DNA of 64,000 nucleotides from Schistocerca nitens (GCF_023898315.1 NC_064622.1:165808178-165872177); one strand, 5' to 3'; positions 1-11,384 are shown, counted from the stretch's first letter. The notes: generated from the letters alone by a model not told the origin. Made by a program: numbers and translations.

Positions 1-538
1 GATTGTGGCGCTCACCTGCACGGCGCCAAACACGCATACGACCATCATTGGCACCAAGGCAGAAGCGACTCTCATCGCTGAAGACGACACGTCTCCATTC
101 GTCCCTCCATTCACGCCTGTCGCGACACCACTGGAGGCGGGCTGCACGATGTTGGGGCGTGAGCGGAAGACGACCTAACGGTGTGCGGGACCGTAGCCCA
201 GCTCCATGGAGACGGTTGCGAATGGTCCTCGCCGATACCCCAGGAGCAACAGTGTCCCTAATTTGCTGGGAAGTGGCGGTGCGGTCCCCTACGGCACTGC
301 GTAGGATCCTACGGTCTTGGTGTGCATCCGTGCGTCGCTGCGGTCCGGTCCCAGGTCGACGGGCACGTGCACCTTCCGCCGACCACTGGCGACAACATCG
401 ATGTACTGTGGAGACCTCACGCCCCACGTGTTGAGCAATTCGGCGGTACGTCCACCCGGCCTCCCGCATGCCCACTATACGCCCTCGCTCAAAGTCCGTC
501 AACTGCACATACGGTTCACGTCCACGCTGTCGCGGCAT
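1..538 (-). CDS. Tc1-like transposase, N-terminal part (runs off window)
   Basis: The reading frame starts at an ATG at 538, opening Met-Pro-Arg-Gln-Arg, and stays open to the window edge. It covers the helix-turn-helix DNA-binding region (…DFERGRIVGMREAGWTYRRI…) and enters the catalytic domain at the first Asp block (FSDESRF). The substitutions I traced against the copy at 57 kb are missense or silent: for example Glu to Gly near 204, Trp to Arg near 310 and Arg to His near 321. None creates a stop. The role is nuclear: binding the element ends and cutting at TA. Antisense open frames over this stretch are shadows of this GC-rich gene. Confidence 0.85.
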   Translation of the reverse strand, partial: MPRQRGREPYVQLTDFERGRIVGMREAGWTYRRIAQHVGREVSTVHRCCRQWSAEGARARRPGTGPQRRTDAHQDRRILRSAVGDRTATSQQIRDTVAPGVSARTIRNRLHGAGLRSRTPLGRLPLTPQHRAARLQWCRDRREWRDEWRRVVFSDESRFCLGANDGRMRVWRRAGERHN

Positions 539-782
539 GCTACCAGTGTTAAAGACTGCGATGGAGCTCCGTATGCCACGGCAAACTGGCTGACACTGAC
601 GGCGGCGGTGCACAAATGCTGCGCAGCTAGCGCCATTCGACGGCCAACACCGCGGTTCCTGGTGTGTCCGCTGTGCCGTGCGTGTGATCATTGCTTGTAC
701 AGCCCTCTCGCAGTGTCCGGAGCAAGTATGGTGCGTCTGACACACCGGTGTCAGCGTGTTCTTTTTTCCATTTCCAGGAGTG
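1..782 (-). mobile_element. Tc1-like element, family 1, copy A (cut by window edge)
   Basis: The right end reads CATTTCCAGGAGTG followed by TA (783-784), the same terminus and TA target as the copies at 32839-34260 and 56502-57923. The 782 bases align to the copy at 57142-57923 without any indel, with scattered substitutions. The element lies on the minus strand and the missing half lies beyond position 1. Family knowledge: Tc1/mariner elements insert at TA and move by a DDE transposase acting on terminal inverted repeats. Confidence in family is high; completeness cannot be judged. Confidence 0.93.
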
Positions 783-784
783 TA

Positions 785-1374
785 TATTTTAGTTATTCTA
801 TTTTAAATGAACTGCGCAGAAAATCATTCACCAGAAGTAAATAACTTGTTAGCAACATCAGATGATATTAACAGCTTGCCGGCGCGGGTTAGCCGTGCTT
901 TCAACGGCGTCATATCGGGGATCGCACGGTGCTTGCGCCGGCGGTGTTTTTATGTCTAAGGCTGTACACTTGAGATATTTCGTTTCCCATGAAATGGTGG
1001 CAGACGATGCTGTGGCGTCTTCGAAGCGCGAGTTCGTCAGTGCAAGATATCTGAGCACAGCTGAGCGAACGTTTTCTTCCTGCTGCTAGTCTAATGGACA
1101 ATGGCAATACTGTAGAATACTTTTTGACAACTATGTGATCATCGATTTATGTTCGTGGGTGGTTCATAATTATGTTAGTAAAATCACTCGATATTTTTAT
1201 GTCCTTTAAATTACATTTGCTTCATGATTCGTATTGAAGACGAAGGAAACGTATGTCATTTGGTCCAGGAAGCACGTTCCAACATAAATTGATGCTTACA
1301 TTGACATTTAGTAGTCTTATTCATCACATGGATAACGAGGATGCTCCGTTTTGCTACAGTTGTTTCATAGCTAA
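785..1374. other. No gene seen; degenerate dispersed repeat
   Basis: I see no coding sequence. Roughly 1068-1290 resembles 16218-16450: both contain AACGTTTTC, GTCTAATGGA, TGTAGAATAC and a CAACTATGT/CAGCTATGT block in the same order. This is an old dispersed repeat of unknown class. Confidence 0.4.
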
Positions 1375-2294
1375 CAAGGGAACCTCCCCATCGCACCCTC
1401 CTCAGATTTAGTTATAAGTTGACGCAGTTGAAAAACTGAACACAGATCAATCTAGAAAACAGGAAGAAGTTGTGTGGAACTATGAAAAAAAATAAGCGAA
1501 ATATACAAACTGAGTAGTCCATGCGCAGGGATAGTGAGAGTTCGGGAGCGCCGTGGTCGCGTGGTTAGCGTGAGCAGCTACGGAGTGAAAGGTCCTTGGT
1601 TCAAGTCTTCCCTCTAATGAGTCGTTTCATTTTTGATTTTCAGATAATCATCACCACACGTACTGTTTATCAACAAATGTAGGAAATAATCATACAAATG
1701 TTCGACAATCGTTCGATCCCTTAAGGAACTTTCCGATGCCTTACAGTTCGGAAAATATTCATTGACATTGTTACTGAAGTCGCGAGCTCTATTTGCTGGA
1801 TTCATATTGCCCACGGAATGCATCTCACGTATTTAATGCACTCTCTTCCAAAGTAGCGAACAGTCAACTGCCAGCCAGGGAGCCTCGTTAGCAGGAATAC
1901 TCTCTCTTCCGTGCGCTGTAGTCGACTGACATGTGTTTCGATGTTTGTTTCGGTGTAGCGTCATCATACTACGGCGCAGTTACCTCGCATCGGACGGACA
2001 GATAATTGTCTGAAAAGAAAAAATTCAAATTTTCACTCGAGGGTAGACTTGAACGAAGGACCTCTCGTTGCGCAGCTGCTCACGCTAACCACGGGATCAC
2101 GGCGCTCCTGGGCTTCCTCTGTCCTTGTTGTTGCGTATCTTGCGCATGGACTACTCAGTTTGTATATTTTGCTTATTTTTTTCGTACAACTTCTTCCAGT
2201 TTTCTCGATTGATCTGTGTTCAATTTTTCAAGGCCTATCCACTGTGCCAACTTATAACTAAATCTGAGGGGAGTGCGATGGGGATGTTCCCTTT
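1375..2294. mobile_element. F1 palindromic element with tRNA-like arms, copy 1
   Basis: The left end CAAGGGAACCTCCCCATCGC is mirrored at the right end (GCGATGGGGATGTTCCCTT). The inverted arms extend inward over the AGATTTAGTTATAAGTT and TATACAAACTGAGTAGTCC blocks. Each arm carries a tRNA-like segment: about 1547-1615 on plus and 2041-2106 on minus, with TGGTC-N2-GTGGTTAGCG as an A-box-like stretch and GGTTCAA as a B-box-like stretch. The flanks are TAA (1372-1374) and TTA (2295-2297), which fits a 3-bp TWA target duplication with one mismatch. No transposase is present, so it is non-autonomous. TWA plus inverted ends would fit a PIF/Harbinger-type MITE. That class assignment is inference. Confidence 0.75.
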
Positions 2295-2297
2295 TTA

Positions 2298-3738
2298 GTG
2301 GTATTGTGTGTTGGTGGCGTTGCCAGTTTACATACTGTGCATGTAACACACAATAAATGTGTTGGATGCCTCCTGTGATCAGTTTATTTGAAAAACGTTT
2401 GTTGTCATCGTAATTTATGTAACTGGCTCTCCGACTTCCAATTTGACAATTTGTGGAAAAATTGTTTACCTTGCTTGTCCTAGTTTCAAATATTGTCTGA
2501 CAGAAGACGTAGGCATGAAGGAGTCAGTAAAAGCAATTATTCGCTATTATAGCAAACTTTTGAATCCACTGGACACTTGAATTCTCTATATTGATTCTGA
2601 GAGTTTTGTTATTTCTCTTGTTATTTACTGTCTCAATGTCATCCGTGAGAATAAAATTAAAGGCAGTTGGATACGGTTCCTGATCTATAAACTATGATTT
2701 AATATTCTGCGCAGCTAAATAAATTTTGAAGGTTATATTCTTTACGTAAAACAGAGTATCGGTTTCAGTCCTACGACTGACGATAAACTTCAGAAAAACA
2801 ATTACAGAATAGTGGCATATCGATTATGGCTCCTCACAATCAACAATAGTTGTTACCCATAGTTTCGTATTTGCTATTTTACCGTCGTTACCCTTTAGAA
2901 ACCAACCTGATCTTTCCACAATGCCATTTTTGACTTGCTTCTTAATATGTCCTGTAACTACAGATTTGTTGAAAATATTAACTGTTAAATACGCTATTCC
3001 ACAAATTAAAAACTTCCAGTTATTCTTCATATCTTGAAACTTACTACCGTTGACTTTCACTGAAGAAAAGATACATGATAATAAAATGAAATCAAAGATT
3101 AGAATGTCAAAACAGTGTGAATGGTTAAAATGAAATGAACTAAAAATCATCTTCTTGTCTAAAACACGTTACTCTTCCAGAGAACTTCGGCATCTCTCAA
3201 AATTTTTTACACCTCTGATGTTTAGCCACATGTGGACAAATAGTGGGTCTCATGATGCAGCACTGTTTAACCGTCACAAAATAAAGCCTCAAAAATCAGT
3301 AAATAAAACTATTCTTCTACCGTTGCTCCGAATCGCATATACCAACCGCCCTCCGCTCTGACAACGACTCAAAGTCTACTGGGTATTTGATTTTTCTCTG
3401 CTTTCTCGGGCCTCCTTACCTATCCTTCTAGCCCAACCTTTGTTCTCCAATTACGCCTTCATCGGCGAGCTTCTCCTCAACATTTTTCATTTGTGCTGAA
3501 TTGTTTTGTACCCTTCTTGCATATACACGTGTGTCATGTATTTTTTTACAGACTGCATGAATATATAAGGTGTGTATTTCTTCTCTTGTCAAATTAAATA
3601 TTACATATCTTGCTGTGAATTTGTTTGTCCACATTCCACTTACTGCGTTTCCTCGAAATTACATAAAATATACGTCTGTAAATAAAGAAAAACTTGAAAC
3701 AGCTGTTGCAGCTGATTGGTGAAGGGCTGAAAAAAAAA
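2298..3738. other. No recognised gene; one unassigned short ORF
   Basis: AT-rich stretch without recognisable repeats. A 108-residue open frame on minus (2824-3150) has a hydrophobic N-terminal third and a Lys-rich middle. I recognise no domain in it, and at this length in AT-rich DNA it may be chance. Confidence 0.3.
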
Positions 3739-3739
3739 A

Positions 3740-5012
3740 AAAACCACCTCCGCTGATGCTGCTTAGTATCGCGTATAGCCTCCTTCGGTTTCCACAACAG
3801 CTCGAAGTCTGTTGGGCATTGAGCCCACAACTCGAGCCACATAACTAGGAGATTCAAGTAACTCATTCCAAGCGTCATGAATCACATCGGAAAGCTGTAG
3901 GTGAGTCGACGGAGACTGCCCATTTTGTCGTATTACTCTGACCATTTATGCCCAAATATTCTCAATGGGATTCATGTCAGCTCCTTTACGTGGCCATTCC
4001 ATTACAGTAATATTACTATGGTCGTCGAACCACCTCTTAACCACACGTGCCATATGAATAGGCGAGCGATCTTGTTCGAACATGATCTGATCATCGCCAA
4101 ATCTTGCTGTCACAGAAGGCTACATCACGTTCTCCAGAATTGATATGTAATTGCGCGCATCGAATCTTCCTTCCACATCACACAGGAGCCCAACCCTTCG
4201 GCCGATATCCATGCCCATGCCGTTACCGACTCCCTGCCATTCCTTCGGCAACTGTAATATATTTTCGATTATACCTAGCACCTTCAGGCCGGTAAACAAG
4301 TACTTTTCCGGTTGCTGCCGTAGAAAAAACTTTTTCGTCCGTGAAAATCGCTCGTCTCCAAAACTGGAGAGGTTTGTCGACATTTTCAGCAGCAAAAGCA
4401 AGGCGAGCTTCTCTGTGGGAAACAGTCAATGTCACTTTCACAGCAGCGCTTCTTGCTCTCAGTCCACCTTCCCTTAGACGACGAGTGACGATCTTACTAC
4501 TAACATTGAGACCCAAAGTCTGCTGAATTTGTCGTGCGTTGACAAATGGGTGGTTATCACTGAAACGGCGTATCTGCTGATCCTGAGATGCTGTTGTTTT
4601 GCGGCGACGGCCATGAGGTTACCACTCTCTTCCTTTCGTCTGATCCACCTGGCTACCGTCGACTTGGGAAGACCCATAGTTCTTGCTATATATACATTTG
4701 AAGATCCCTCTGCATGGAGTGCTATTATAGCGCCCTTGTCTTCCTCAGCCAGATGGGCCATTTAGCGTTGACTGAATGATTCGTCGCGGTTAATATCTGC
4801 TGCGGAAACAGCGCTTGTAGGAAACAGACTGCCTCCTCCACGACGGCAGCCACAACGCAGTGGCCAAATATGTGTAACACGGAAATCGATGGCATAAACG
4901 AGAGGTCGCAAGCCCGTACCCGTGTCATTACATAGTGGAGCAACTTACAATCTGTAATTTTTCTCACAAGAGACTGGTCCACTCTTGTCATGTCTTATCC
5001 TGATAAATATTA
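3740..5012 (-). mobile_element. Tc1-like element, family 2, copy 1 (degenerate)
   Basis: The minus strand encodes a broken Tc1-like transposase related to that at 11810-12775. The outer 5' end is inferred. Near 4975-5000 the minus strand reads GACAAGAGTGGACC, which resembles the GACAAAACGAGCGAGACC terminus seen near 11665 and 17270. The 3' end lies close to the stop of the pseudogene, but I could not fix it. The element sits in a 2.3 kb block repeated at 11.9-14.2 kb. Confidence 0.7.
3763..4761 (-). pseudogene. Tc1-like transposase pseudogene (family 2, copy 1)
   Basis: The N-terminus opens MAHLAEEDKGAIIALH and contains the helix-turn-helix (IARTMGLPKSTVARWI). Later pieces include IFTDEKVF (first catalytic Asp region) and NPIENIW (third catalytic residue, Glu). 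The C-terminus ends with GGYTRY, the usual tail of Tc1 transposases. Relative to the sister copy it has lost 13 bases near 4618, just after the ESGN motif, which shifts the frame. Further shifts split the catalytic domain into overlapping frames. It keeps the C-terminus that the sister copy has lost. It is non-functional as it stands. Confidence 0.85.
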
Positions 5013-6235
5013 CATGAAATGAAATGTTTACGTTTTGCATATGCGGCAGGCCTAAAGCAAGAAACATTTCTGAAATATATGAGGCAACCTGAAGAACACT
5101 TCGTGAATTTTAGCTGTAGAAGGTTGCCTTATAAGAAGGAAAACTTTTTTATCCTCGCTCGCCGTGTTTCCAAGTGGCGCAGTTTACTCTGAGGCATACA
5201 TAATTCTCGCCGGGCGTAAGAAGCGACTCGACTAACGAGGAGAACTCGCCAGGTGCCATAGGCTGATTGTCCGGAAACTTTGCTCAGTGAAGGAGAGGAC
5301 AAAATAAGCGAACAAGTGTTTCGACTTATCTGCAGACACTCGACCGTTTCCGAGAAAACGACGGTCAAAGTTATCAACGCGCTATATTGTAGATACCTTC
5401 TGCAGCCGAGAACGCAATTGAAGCGGTGGCTCAGTGGCTACCGTCGTTCCTTCTTAACTTTGATTCCCGTGTTCTAGACTATATTGGGTTTTTTATTACT
5501 ATTTTTTCCTGCCTCTCTATCAGAATTATCTACGAATGTTTTTTTCTAATTTATGTTGAAATAATGTTGTCATTATTCGCCAGTTAACTTTATGTGTAAT
5601 AAATTAAAAAAATAATAAACGAATGAGACAAGCTGATCTAAAATCATCTGGTCTGCCTCATGTATCGTTATATCCAAATGGTTTATAAATGTTAATCTAC
5701 ATTCAGATCCGATTATGGCACCTTTAGTGTATTGAAACCGGTTATCCAGCAAACATTATTTAAGCGATCTTGGCTTCTGAATTATTTCTACAACAGAGTG
5801 ATCGCCCCACTACGCACTATGTTTCAGAGAGTGAGGGGGGGAAGGAAAAACCGGGTTTCGAACTCGCAGCGCAAAGTTCCGAAGTCGCTATGGTAGCCGC
5901 AGAGCCACCGCTTCAGTTGAATCCTTACCCGCTAAGAGGTATCTACACTATAGCAACAGCGCATTGATAACTTTGACCGTCGTTTTCTCAGAAGCGGTAG
6001 AGTGTAAGCAGATAAGCCAAGACACGTGTTCGCTTATTTTGTCCCCTCTTTCACTGAGCGAAGTTTCAGCAAGATCGGGGTATGACGCTTGGCGTGTCCC
6101 CTCGTAAGTGGCGTGCGTTGGGATTCAGTAAACAGAATGCGTCCACTTTCCTCGACTATTCATTGACATGTTTGGAAACTTTATTTCTTGTAGTGACACT
6201 TTGCATTATGAGGGCTGATTTTCCTGATAACTAAT
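3900..6235. repeat. Duplicated 2.3 kb block, copy 1 (partner 11900-14245)
   Basis: This block and 11900-14245 match in order across three parts: the Tc1 family 2 element, a flank of about 220 bases (5016-5235, with GAAGGTTGCC and TTCTCGCCGGGCGTAAGAAG), and the F2 palindrome. They also share the sequence beyond F2 (GATTCAGTA, ACAGAATGCGTCCACTTTCC). Divergence is moderate. F2 sits at the same place in both, so it was present before the duplication. Confidence 0.75.
5236..6104. mobile_element. F2 palindromic element with tRNA-like arms, copy 1
   Basis: It is bounded by TAA (5233-5235) and TAA (6105-6107). The left end CGAGGAGAACTCGCC mirrors the right end GGCGTGTCCCCTCG. The arms of about 250 bases or more include GACAAAATAAGCGAAC on the left and its complement on the right. 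Each arm holds a tRNA-like segment: GCGGTGGCTCAGTGG near 5424 on plus, and a complementary version with TTTCGAACTCGC at about 5850-5925. No coding capacity is present. The loop (about 5640-5790) carries an unrelated repeat containing GAAACCGG, also found at 11385-11440. The 3-bp TAA duplication suggests a DNA-transposon MITE related in layout to F1. Confidence 0.72.
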
Positions 6236-6240
6236 TGTTA

Positions 6241-6777
6241 GTGTTTTGTACCATTTCCATCCCTCCTACGGGGGGTGCATAGTTTGTGTGCTTGTGTAAA
6301 TTGTTAAAACTCTTAGTTTAAAGTTATCTGGTGTGTTGCAGATTTGCTCCAGTGTAGTCTTTCAGAGGCTGTTGTGAGCGGTCGTAACTACGGCCGTGTC
6401 AAAAGGGAGCAGCAAGGTTCTCTCCCGAAAGCTCATACAGTCAAAACTTGTTTTTTTCTGTCTCTGAATAGCTTGTAACTTTGATATTTAGAGGGGGCTT
6501 TCTGATTATAATTTTAAATCTGTTTCTTTTAAAAAATGCTTCTAGGCACCATTAAAGTGAATAAAATTCCCATTTGTTAAAAGGAATTAGGTTATGATTT
6601 CATCATTTACTCCCTGGCAACTACTTCCACGCTTACATATGCGTGATTAGATGTGTTAATGTTCTTGATGAATCGTTAGTAAATAAAATATATTCTTAAG
6701 AATATTCTTTTAAAATAAATCACGGTTCGGAGTGCCAAGTAGAAAAAACGGAACATTTCCTACATACTTTCCTGTTT
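6241..6777. other. No gene seen
   Basis: AT-rich sequence without a supported feature. Confidence 0.4.
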
Positions 6778-6788
6778 AAGTTCAACAG

Positions 6789-6989
6789 CCGGCCGAAGTG
6801 GCCGTGCGGTTAAAGGCGCTGCAGTCTGGAACCGCAAGACCGCTACGGTCGCAGGTTCGAATCCTGCCTCGGGCATGGATGTTTGTGATGTCCTTAGGTT
6901 AGTTAGGTTTAACTAGTTCTAAGTTCTAGGGGACTAACGACCTCAGCAGTTGAGTCCCATAGTGCTCAGAGCCATTTGAACCATTTTTT
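6789..6989 (+). mobile_element. tRNA-headed SINE (Leu/Ser-like head)
   Basis: The head GCCGGCCGAAGTGGCCGTGC through GGTTCGAATCCTGCC has A-box and B-box promoter sequences and a long variable-arm layout like Leu or Ser tRNA. The body contains GTCCTTAGGTTAGTTAGG, TAGGGGACTAACGACCTCAG and CATAGTGCTCAGAGCCATTT, and a short T run ends it. Perfect target duplications AAGTTCAACAG flank it at 6778-6788 and 6990-7000. Transcription would be by RNA polymerase III, with movement by a LINE in trans (family knowledge). Confidence 0.93.
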
Positions 6990-7344
6990 AAGTTCAACAG
7001 AGGGATGACAGCAGCGGAGGTAGCCAGAAACATTTGCATAGTGCCACTGGACAGAGCACGGCCAGAAAATAGTTTACTCGTTTTAAGGAGGATCGTTTTT
7101 ACATTAGTGACTCTCCGCGTTCAGGGAGACCTACGGGGTTGATGGAGATCGTTTAAACGCATTAATCCACCAAAATTCACGACAGTGTACTCGAGAAGTG
7201 ACAAATATGGCGAAATGTGATCATTCCACGATCGTCTGACATTTGCATGTAACAGTTATGGTTCAAAAATCGAGTTTATGGGTGCCGCATGGTCTCACCC
7301 AAAACCACAAAAGTCAGCAGGTGGCTATATGAGCGTCTCTACTT

Positions 7345-7435
7345 GCTTGTCGTCAATTGGTTCGTAAACAACTGCCTCTGCAAGACACTTAAGTGTGAAT
7401 TGCAGAGTAACCATGTAAATGTAGAACAACACCGA
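7345..7435 (+). repeat. 3'-terminal fragment of a CR1/L2-like LINE
   Basis: CTGCCTCTGCAAGACACTTAAGTGTGAATTGCAGAGTAACCATGTAAATGTAGA resembles the LINE tails at 15080-15150 and 37690-37767. It interrupts the mariner relic, so it was inserted later than the mariner. Confidence 0.6.
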
Positions 7436-7828
7436 CCGCTGCTAACCTGTACCGTGACTCGCTACGAGAAATTGTGTCTTTATGCTTACATACGGAAATA
7501 AGAGGAAAGGTTGAGCCCAAACAATGCTCCCCGTACAAACACCTGCTCTCATCCACAACAGACGTTACGCATTTGGTGGCACAGCGACGATGTGATGTAC
7601 TACGAATTGCTTCCCCGGGCAGTAACTACCACTGCTGACATTTACTGTCAACAACTGAGACGTCTTGACGCAGTCCAAGAACAACGACCAGGAAGACTGG
7701 TGTGAAGTGAAGCTACTCCACGATAACGCCCTCCTGCCTTCTGCTAGAGTGACAAAAAACACTATACAGGAATTGTGCTGGGGATTCATTCCGTACCCAC
7801 CTTATTTACCTGAACTTGAGCCCTCAGA

Positions 7829-8019
7829 GCCGGCCGGTGTGGCCGTGCGGTTCTAGGCGCTTCAGTCTGAAACCGCGTGACCGCTACGTTCGCAGGCTCG
7901 AATCCTGCCACGGGCGTAGATGTGTGTGATGTCCTTAGGTTAGGTAGGTTTAAGTAGCTCTAAGTTCTAGGGGACTGATGACCACAGATGTTAAGTCCCA
8001 TAGTGCTCAGAGCCATTTT
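7829..8019 (+). mobile_element. tRNA-headed SINE (Leu/Ser-like head)
   Basis: It has the same family layout as 6789-6989: head GCCGGCCGGTGTGGCCGTGC, B-box GGCTCGAATCC and body GTCCTTAGGTTAGGTAGG to CTCAGAGCCATTTT. The flanks TTGAGCCCTCAGA and TTGAGCTCAGA look like an imperfect target duplication. It lies inside the mariner relic. Confidence 0.9.
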
Positions 8020-8225
8020 GAGCTCAGATTTTCACCTTAACCGTTCCTTATCGAGCAACCTTCAAGGAACTTCCTTTCCAGATGAAATATGCGCTCCGAA
8101 TATGGCTCAACGATTTCATCGCACCAAAACCACGTCATTTCGTGGACTCGAAAAGTTGCCTCAGCGTTGGCAGACTGATGTAAATGATGAAGAAGGATAT
8201 ATTATTGATAACTAAAGTCTCTGTT

Positions 8226-9780
8226 ACGTGTATCTGTTGTGTTTACTAAACTTATGAAAAACGCTACCAACTCAAACACAAACCTAATACATTATTGTCA
8301 GGTTCGACATCACGAGATAATTCACGAGAGAACTCTGAACTTATTTTAAATATAAATTAGCTCACTTTACAAAACTAAAAACTCACAGCATTCAATAACT
8401 ACAATAACAATGAGTCACAAATTTAATCGTCAACTGGCCTGGGAGTAACAACTTCTCGAGACATGAAATGGTATCACCACGTAGGCTTACCTGCGAGAAA
8501 AGCAGCCAGCAGACTTCGCTTCACTGGCAGGACACTAGGACAAGCAGGTCGAACTAGCGTCCAATTCAGATTCGCACCACGCCGTTGCGCCACACTAAAT
8601 TACTATAATGGGAAAATGCAGCCAGTCTAACAAAGGGTTTGCTTGCAAATACCTTACAGGTGGATATAGAACCTATTCAAAGAAAAAAAAAGGGGGGGGG
8701 GGGGCAGCAGCACGAGCGTGCCTCGTGGAAGAGTAGCGCTGAGAACATGAAAAAATACTTAATTTGTAAGCACTTTAAGACAGACACCAGTCACTCCGCG
8801 AAAGACTACTTGCATACTTTCAAGAACTAATTTAAGTGAAGATTACAGGGATATTCTTCAGCACGTCATATAATACCACAAACTGGAAAAGCTGCTCAAA
8901 ACTTTAACGATTTTTCAATTTGGTGCCTGTGATTCGCTGTACGAGTAGAACATGCGAAGCCGTTTCTTTACTGTCTTACAGTTAATAGAAACCACTACAC
9001 AAGAAAAACAGACATATTGACACTGGAAAAAAATACATTGAATACAGAAGCGGCAAAACTTTAGGCAATTATACAATACCGTCGTAGTAGTTGATACGCC
9101 CGCTAAACCAGCTGGGCAGAACAGGTAATAGAATTGTGGAAAGGGCCAAATAAGTTGAGGTCAGTTTCACCTTCTAATTGTAATTTTCGTAATTTAATAA
9201 CTTCTACAACCAAAGCGACACATAGCCGGACTTTTCCGAATGCAACTGTTTCACGGCTGAAGGCCTCCAAACAATAAATCTTAACAAATCAACAAGATAA
9301 AAATATAATTAAGATAGCGATGAAATAATTTTCAAAATTCACAGCAAAGTAGATAGAACAAACATATGCCAGGTGCAATACAAATGCCTGAAGGCCAAAA
9401 TTAAATTTCAAAATTTCAGAATATATTACCATCGACTTTTAAAGGCAGAAGGCCAGAATGTTTAAAAACAAGAGATCTTAAAAATCAACAAGATAAAAAT
9501 GCAATTAAAGAGGCAAATGAAACAAATTAAAAAACGTATCCCGACAAAGTGGAAAGCCTCAAGGGAAAGCAGATAGAACAAACATATGCTAGGTGCAATA
9601 CCAATGGCTGAAGGCCACAATTAAGTTTCAAAATTTTAAAATGTATTAGTGTAATCTTTTAAAGACAGAAGGCCGCAATGTTTAAGCTTGACAAATAAAT
9701 TTAAGAATTAATTTTGCAAAATTTTTAAGAAAAGAAGAAAAAATAAGCATAAGCCTTAAATTTTAAGATTCTGAAAGCGG
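8226..9780. other. AT-rich DNA, no gene seen
   Basis: No coding sequence is supported. It contains a short G run at 8694-8704 and the tandem repeat listed separately. The phrase CTGAAGGCC recurs (near 9260, 9395, 9610). Confidence 0.4.
9279..9696. repeat. Two diverged tandem units of about 200-220 bases
   Basis: Unit 1 (about 9279-9477) and unit 2 (about 9478-9696) share ATCAACAAGATAAAAAT, then AGATAGAACAAACATATGC, GGTGCAATAC, CTGAAGGCC, TTTCAAAATTT and CAGAAGGCC in the same order. A partial earlier unit with GGCTGAAGGCC is visible near 9254. The class is unknown. Confidence 0.7.
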
Positions 9781-10591
9781 GTAATTAAACACCGGCGGCA
9801 CTCAGAAGCCTCCAGAGAGGTCGGTCTGCCCTCGTTCACTTAGGCGAGACAGGTGGTAACCCCAACTACACTTGATTCGTCGGAACCCAACCAGGGGACA
9901 GCCATGGACCGACCAACACAACGACTTGCTTCCCGTCAATCAGTACATGAGAACTCAAACATAAAAGGTTACAAACGTGATAATCCACAATGGAGTATGT
10001 ATTTCCTGTCAAAATAATACTCCATGTTGGACAGCGACAACAGGTGAGGAAAGGACGCTGCCTGAAATTACGTTAGTGGGCAGGGCAAGTAACCGGAACA
10101 CTAACGGCCACAAGGAAGAAAATTCCGCTGGTGCACTCCAACTGTAGTCAACCAATATAGTTAATTGCACCGCATGGTGGCTAAATTTCAGCAATAGAAC
10201 CACTCTGTGTCGCTCACAGGAAAACCTCCCCAACAGAAAACCACCGAAACGAACCACCACAACAAGAATGGACGTGGCTTGGGTAGTTGAAACCATTACT
10301 CAACTTTGACGTCCTGGGTCGGTGAACCACGAAGCTCACAGCGATCGGACAGCTCCACACACGCTCCGACACTGCGTAGGGGCTGCTAGCGGCCCCAGCC
10401 GACTGCACTGCGCGGAAATAACTTCTCTGGTCCGCAACAACCGACCGACTCCTCTCAGAATGCCGACAACATCTAAAATAGTCGTCAGTGGAAATAACGC
10501 CGACTATACACACAATCTGACAAACACTTGCTGGAAGAGCTGAACGATATCAAACAGTAACTAAGCACACACGAAGACAAATCGGGAGTGG

Positions 10592-10661
<70 letters not shown>

Positions 10662-11384
10662 CTGACTCAGGAACGATCGGCGATCCAAAACGCGTCGTCC
10701 GGTAGGACGACCGACCTACGATCCACCAAGACCGCGACCCGGCTCAAGTGATGTGTGGCGGCAATGGTCGGGCGAGCCATGTCGACGCAGACCTCACTGC
10801 TCCAACCCGACTGCACTAGTGCCGCATTGCGACTCCCAACTGGCAGGTCCGGGCTGCGCTCCAGACGCGTTCCAACTGACTGGCAGACCCGCAACCCGAA
10901 CTCCCTTACGACAACGACCGGGAAGTAATAGCATTCGAGCAAAGATACTACGAGAGGGGATATATCGATACGCTCACGGTCAGGCAAAGTAGCAACTCAG
11001 TGATTTAAATTAACGTAGTGAGGTGGAAGTACGTTAAAAACAGGATGTAAAATACATGATGGGGGGAACACGAACCACGCACGGCTCAGAAGTCTCAGTA
11101 GTCTATCTTGCATGGATTCTAACAGCCTAATAACTATTTAAAATAAGTTTCTAAAGCAATTACAAGCTACTCGACAGTATTACTCAAGTATCAATAACCC
11201 TACAACGTCCTGCTCACTTCACAACTTCTAATATTTGGCCTTGTACCTAGCCTGTAACCACAAGACTGCCGTCAACCTCCTACCACGGTCATGTTGGATT
11301 TCATAAGAACAATACTGTATCTGTAGGAATTACACCTCTATCATTTATTGATTTTTACTTATCTGAACACTGAATAAATTTTCA
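9781..11384. other. Unassigned region with a CA microsatellite
   Basis: The GC content is higher than upstream at 9790-10990, but I see no supported gene. The apparent open frames here are short and overlap on both strands. The region may be part of a degenerate repeat. Confidence 0.35.
10599..10660. repeat. (CA)n microsatellite, about 31 units
   Basis: An uninterrupted CA dinucleotide run of 62 bases. Open frames crossing it give Cys-Val repeats and are artefacts. Confidence 0.98.

Larger units (their letters stand above)
7001..8225 (+). pseudogene. mariner transposase relic
   Basis: Fragments in several plus frames follow mariner order. An N-terminal part (7005-7150) covers GMTAAEVARN-like and SGRPTG-like residues. 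Then come YELLPRA and TTTADIYCQQLRRLDA (7597-7670), an HDNALLPSARVTKNTIQEL block holding the second catalytic Asp (about 7720-7780), and a C-terminus KLPQRWQTDVNDEEGYIIDN ending at 8215. The SPDLAPSD-type block is disrupted by a SINE at 7829-8019, and a LINE tail lies at about 7345-7435. The element has multiple frameshifts and is dead. Confidence 0.8.

Noticed and set aside
3..844. Several long open frames on plus over the Tc1 copy A (and equivalents at 33069-33618 on minus and 57014-57943 on plus)
   Set aside because: They lie antisense to the transposase in GC-rich sequence and occur at the same places in all three copies. The transposase frame has the recognisable motifs.
2824..3150. 108-residue minus-strand ORF as a host gene or exon
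   Set aside because: No known domain, no splice or promoter context I can support, and this length is expected by chance in AT-rich DNA. Kept only as a note.
9279..9696. CRISPR-like array
   Set aside because: Only two long diverged units, no short identical repeats with spacers, and eukaryotic context.
10485..10688. Open frame with a Cys-Val repeat
   Set aside because: It is the translation of the CA microsatellite.
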